A DNA stretch of 5,330 bases. Source: Planctomycetales bacterium. Its GTDB lineage: Bacteria; Planctomycetota; Planctomycetia; Pirellulales; Thermoguttaceae. A program made the position numbers and the translations under genes. The notes beneath the pieces are model-generated. The model did no database searches, was not told the origin of the DNA, and worked only from the letters and a program-made list of their open reading frames with translations. The DNA lies in assembly GCA_007122045.1 (NCBI GenBank), contig SKJM01000477.1, positions 1 through 5,330 on the forward strand. Reading direction: 5' to 3'. Below, one piece after another: positions 4,474-5,330 of the stretch; within the stretch, counting starts at the first letter, position 1; each line of letters opens with the position of its first letter.

Positions 4474-4497
4474 TTCCAGCGCAATGACAGGCTGGAA
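4474..4497. repeat. Short inverted repeat after the di-haem gene
   Basis: TTCCAGC (4474-4480) and GCTGGAA (4491-4497) pair around a 10-nt loop, 22 bp beyond the stop of the di-haem gene on the - strand. The right arm sits in CAGGCTGGAAGCCTATCCC, which resembles short repeats common between planctomycete genes. Without a clear U-tract it is a weak terminator candidate. Confidence 0.35.
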
Positions 4498-4518
4498 GCC
4501 TATCCCACGGGTCTTGAC

Positions 4519-5330
4519 TCAGTCGAGCGACGGCTCGACCACCTCGCCGCGGCGCTGGGCCGGCGCGTCTTCGTAGGCGCCGAGGAACTCGCTATTGCAA
4601 TCGAGCCAGGTGATGATCCGTTCCAACTCCTCCGGCGAAAGCTTCACGCCGTGGTGGCTCTCATCGAGGTACTTCATCAACGGCGCGCCCATGGCGCCGA
4701 AGTCGCCGGCGATGGTCCGCGCGCCGCCGTGGGGGCAGGTGCGGATCGACCCGTTCACCGAGTCGTAATAGAAGCCGTACTTGCCCGCCAGATTGTTGTA
4801 CGACACGGTGAAGTTCCCTTCCAACTCGCCGCTGAGGTCCAGTTCGCCTTCCTTGCGGTGGCACTCGACGCAGTGCCGGTCGAGCACCGGCTGCACCAGG
4901 CGGGGGTAGTTGAACGGTTTGCTCCCCTCGGGGCCGGGTTCGAGCTGCGAGGGCGGCCGGCGCATCGCCAGCGGCATGGAGGGCAACGGCGGCGTCTGCC
5001 GGTGCTTCGGCTCGTGGCAGCCCTGGCAGCTCAGGTGCTCGCCCGGGTGAAGGTACGTGCCGCTCCGCATCGACTGGATGGCCATCCCCCGTTCGTCGAG
5101 CGCCTGGAAATAGATCTGCATGCTGTGCGGGGCCTCGAAATACGCGCTGCCGTCGGACTCGACCGGCACCGTGCCCAGCACCTGGCGGGCGTTGGTCTGG
5201 TTGGCCACGCCGATGCGGGGCTGGTTGGGCGGCGCCGTAGTCTTCGGCAGCAACTGGATCACCCGCAGCGCCTTGACCTCCGAGCCCTCGGGCCAGTCGA
5301 AGTCGCTGTCGTACACGTTCACCACCGAAA
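4519..5330 (-). CDS. HzsA-related di-haem cytochrome c-type protein, C-terminal part
   Basis: The frame is open from the right window edge to a TGA at 4521-4519, giving about 270 residues. GTG codons near 5325 are probably internal, because the visible part starts in mid-domain. Two c-type haem sites are present, C-Q-G-C-H and C-V-E-C-H, about 50 residues apart (residues 100-104 and 152-156 counted from the GTG at 5325). Between and after them are L-P-S-M-P-L-A-M-R-R-P-P-S, Y-P-R-L-V-Q-P-V-L-D-R-H and a C-terminal L-S-P-E-E-L-E-R-I-I-T-W-L-D-C-N-S. This fits planctomycete proteins named for resemblance to hydrazine synthase alpha, and generally the planctomycete cytochrome c-like domain families. 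It should be exported and act outside the cytoplasmic membrane, but no signal peptide is visible. A hydrazine role should not be assumed. Confidence 0.72.
   Translation of the reverse strand, partial: SVVNVYDSDFDWPEGSEVKALRVIQLLPKTTAPPNQPRIGVANQTNARQVLGTVPVESDGSAYFEAPHSMQIYFQALDERGMAIQSMRSGTYLHPGEHLSCQGCHEPKHRQTPPLPSMPLAMRRPPSQLEPGPEGSKPFNYPRLVQPVLDRHCVECHRKEGELDLSGELEGNFTVSYNNLAGKYGFYYDSVNGSIRTCPHGGARTIAGDFGAMGAPLMKYLDESHHGVKLSPEELERIITWLDCNSEFLGAYEDAPAQRRGEVVEPSLD

Overview
This GC-rich window most likely comes from a member of the phylum Planctomycetota, perhaps of the Pirellulales type. The evidence is a Gfo/Idh/MocA oxidoreductase C-terminus of the kind seen in large planctomycete families, a di-haem protein resembling the C-terminal part of hydrazine-synthase-alpha-related proteins, and dense short imperfect palindromic repeats between genes. 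The taxonomy is inferred from protein style, not from a marker gene.

Layout on the + strand: (i) 1-267, the 3' end of a Gfo/Idh/MocA-type oxidoreductase, followed by four degenerate 23-bp palindromic repeats and a strong Rho-independent terminator (413-444); (ii) an FNR/CRP-type operator (455-468) centred exactly at -41.5 from a predicted start at 503, a 210-nt leader carrying a MITE-related fragment, and a 257-aa ferredoxin-like protein of the kind linked to nitrosative or redox stress (713-1486); (iii) a tight three-gene cassette with a 95-aa protein of unknown function, hicB and hicA (1558-2254), which looks like a toxin-antitoxin module.

Layout on the - strand, transcribed right to left: the 3' part of a HzsA-related di-haem protein (4519 to the window edge), a 274-bp gap holding a nested palindrome, lutC (4244-3594), then rtcA (RNA 3'-terminal phosphate cyclase, reaching 2305). 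rtcA converges on hicA.

The most interesting feature is a 202-bp non-autonomous transposable element (3346-3547). It has perfect 15-bp terminal inverted repeats beginning GTAA and a perfect 8-bp target duplication (GGTTCATT), which is the IS66-family signature. It landed within codons 2-4 of rtcA. Removing the element and one duplication copy rebuilds an ATG start, M-N-E-P-L-L-T-I-D-G, 35 nt after the lutC stop. The insertion adds 210 bp, so the frame is kept, but the terminal repeat puts a TAA at codon 5. rtcA must now start inside the element, or be poorly expressed. A diverged relative of the element lies in inverted orientation in the leader of the ferredoxin gene.
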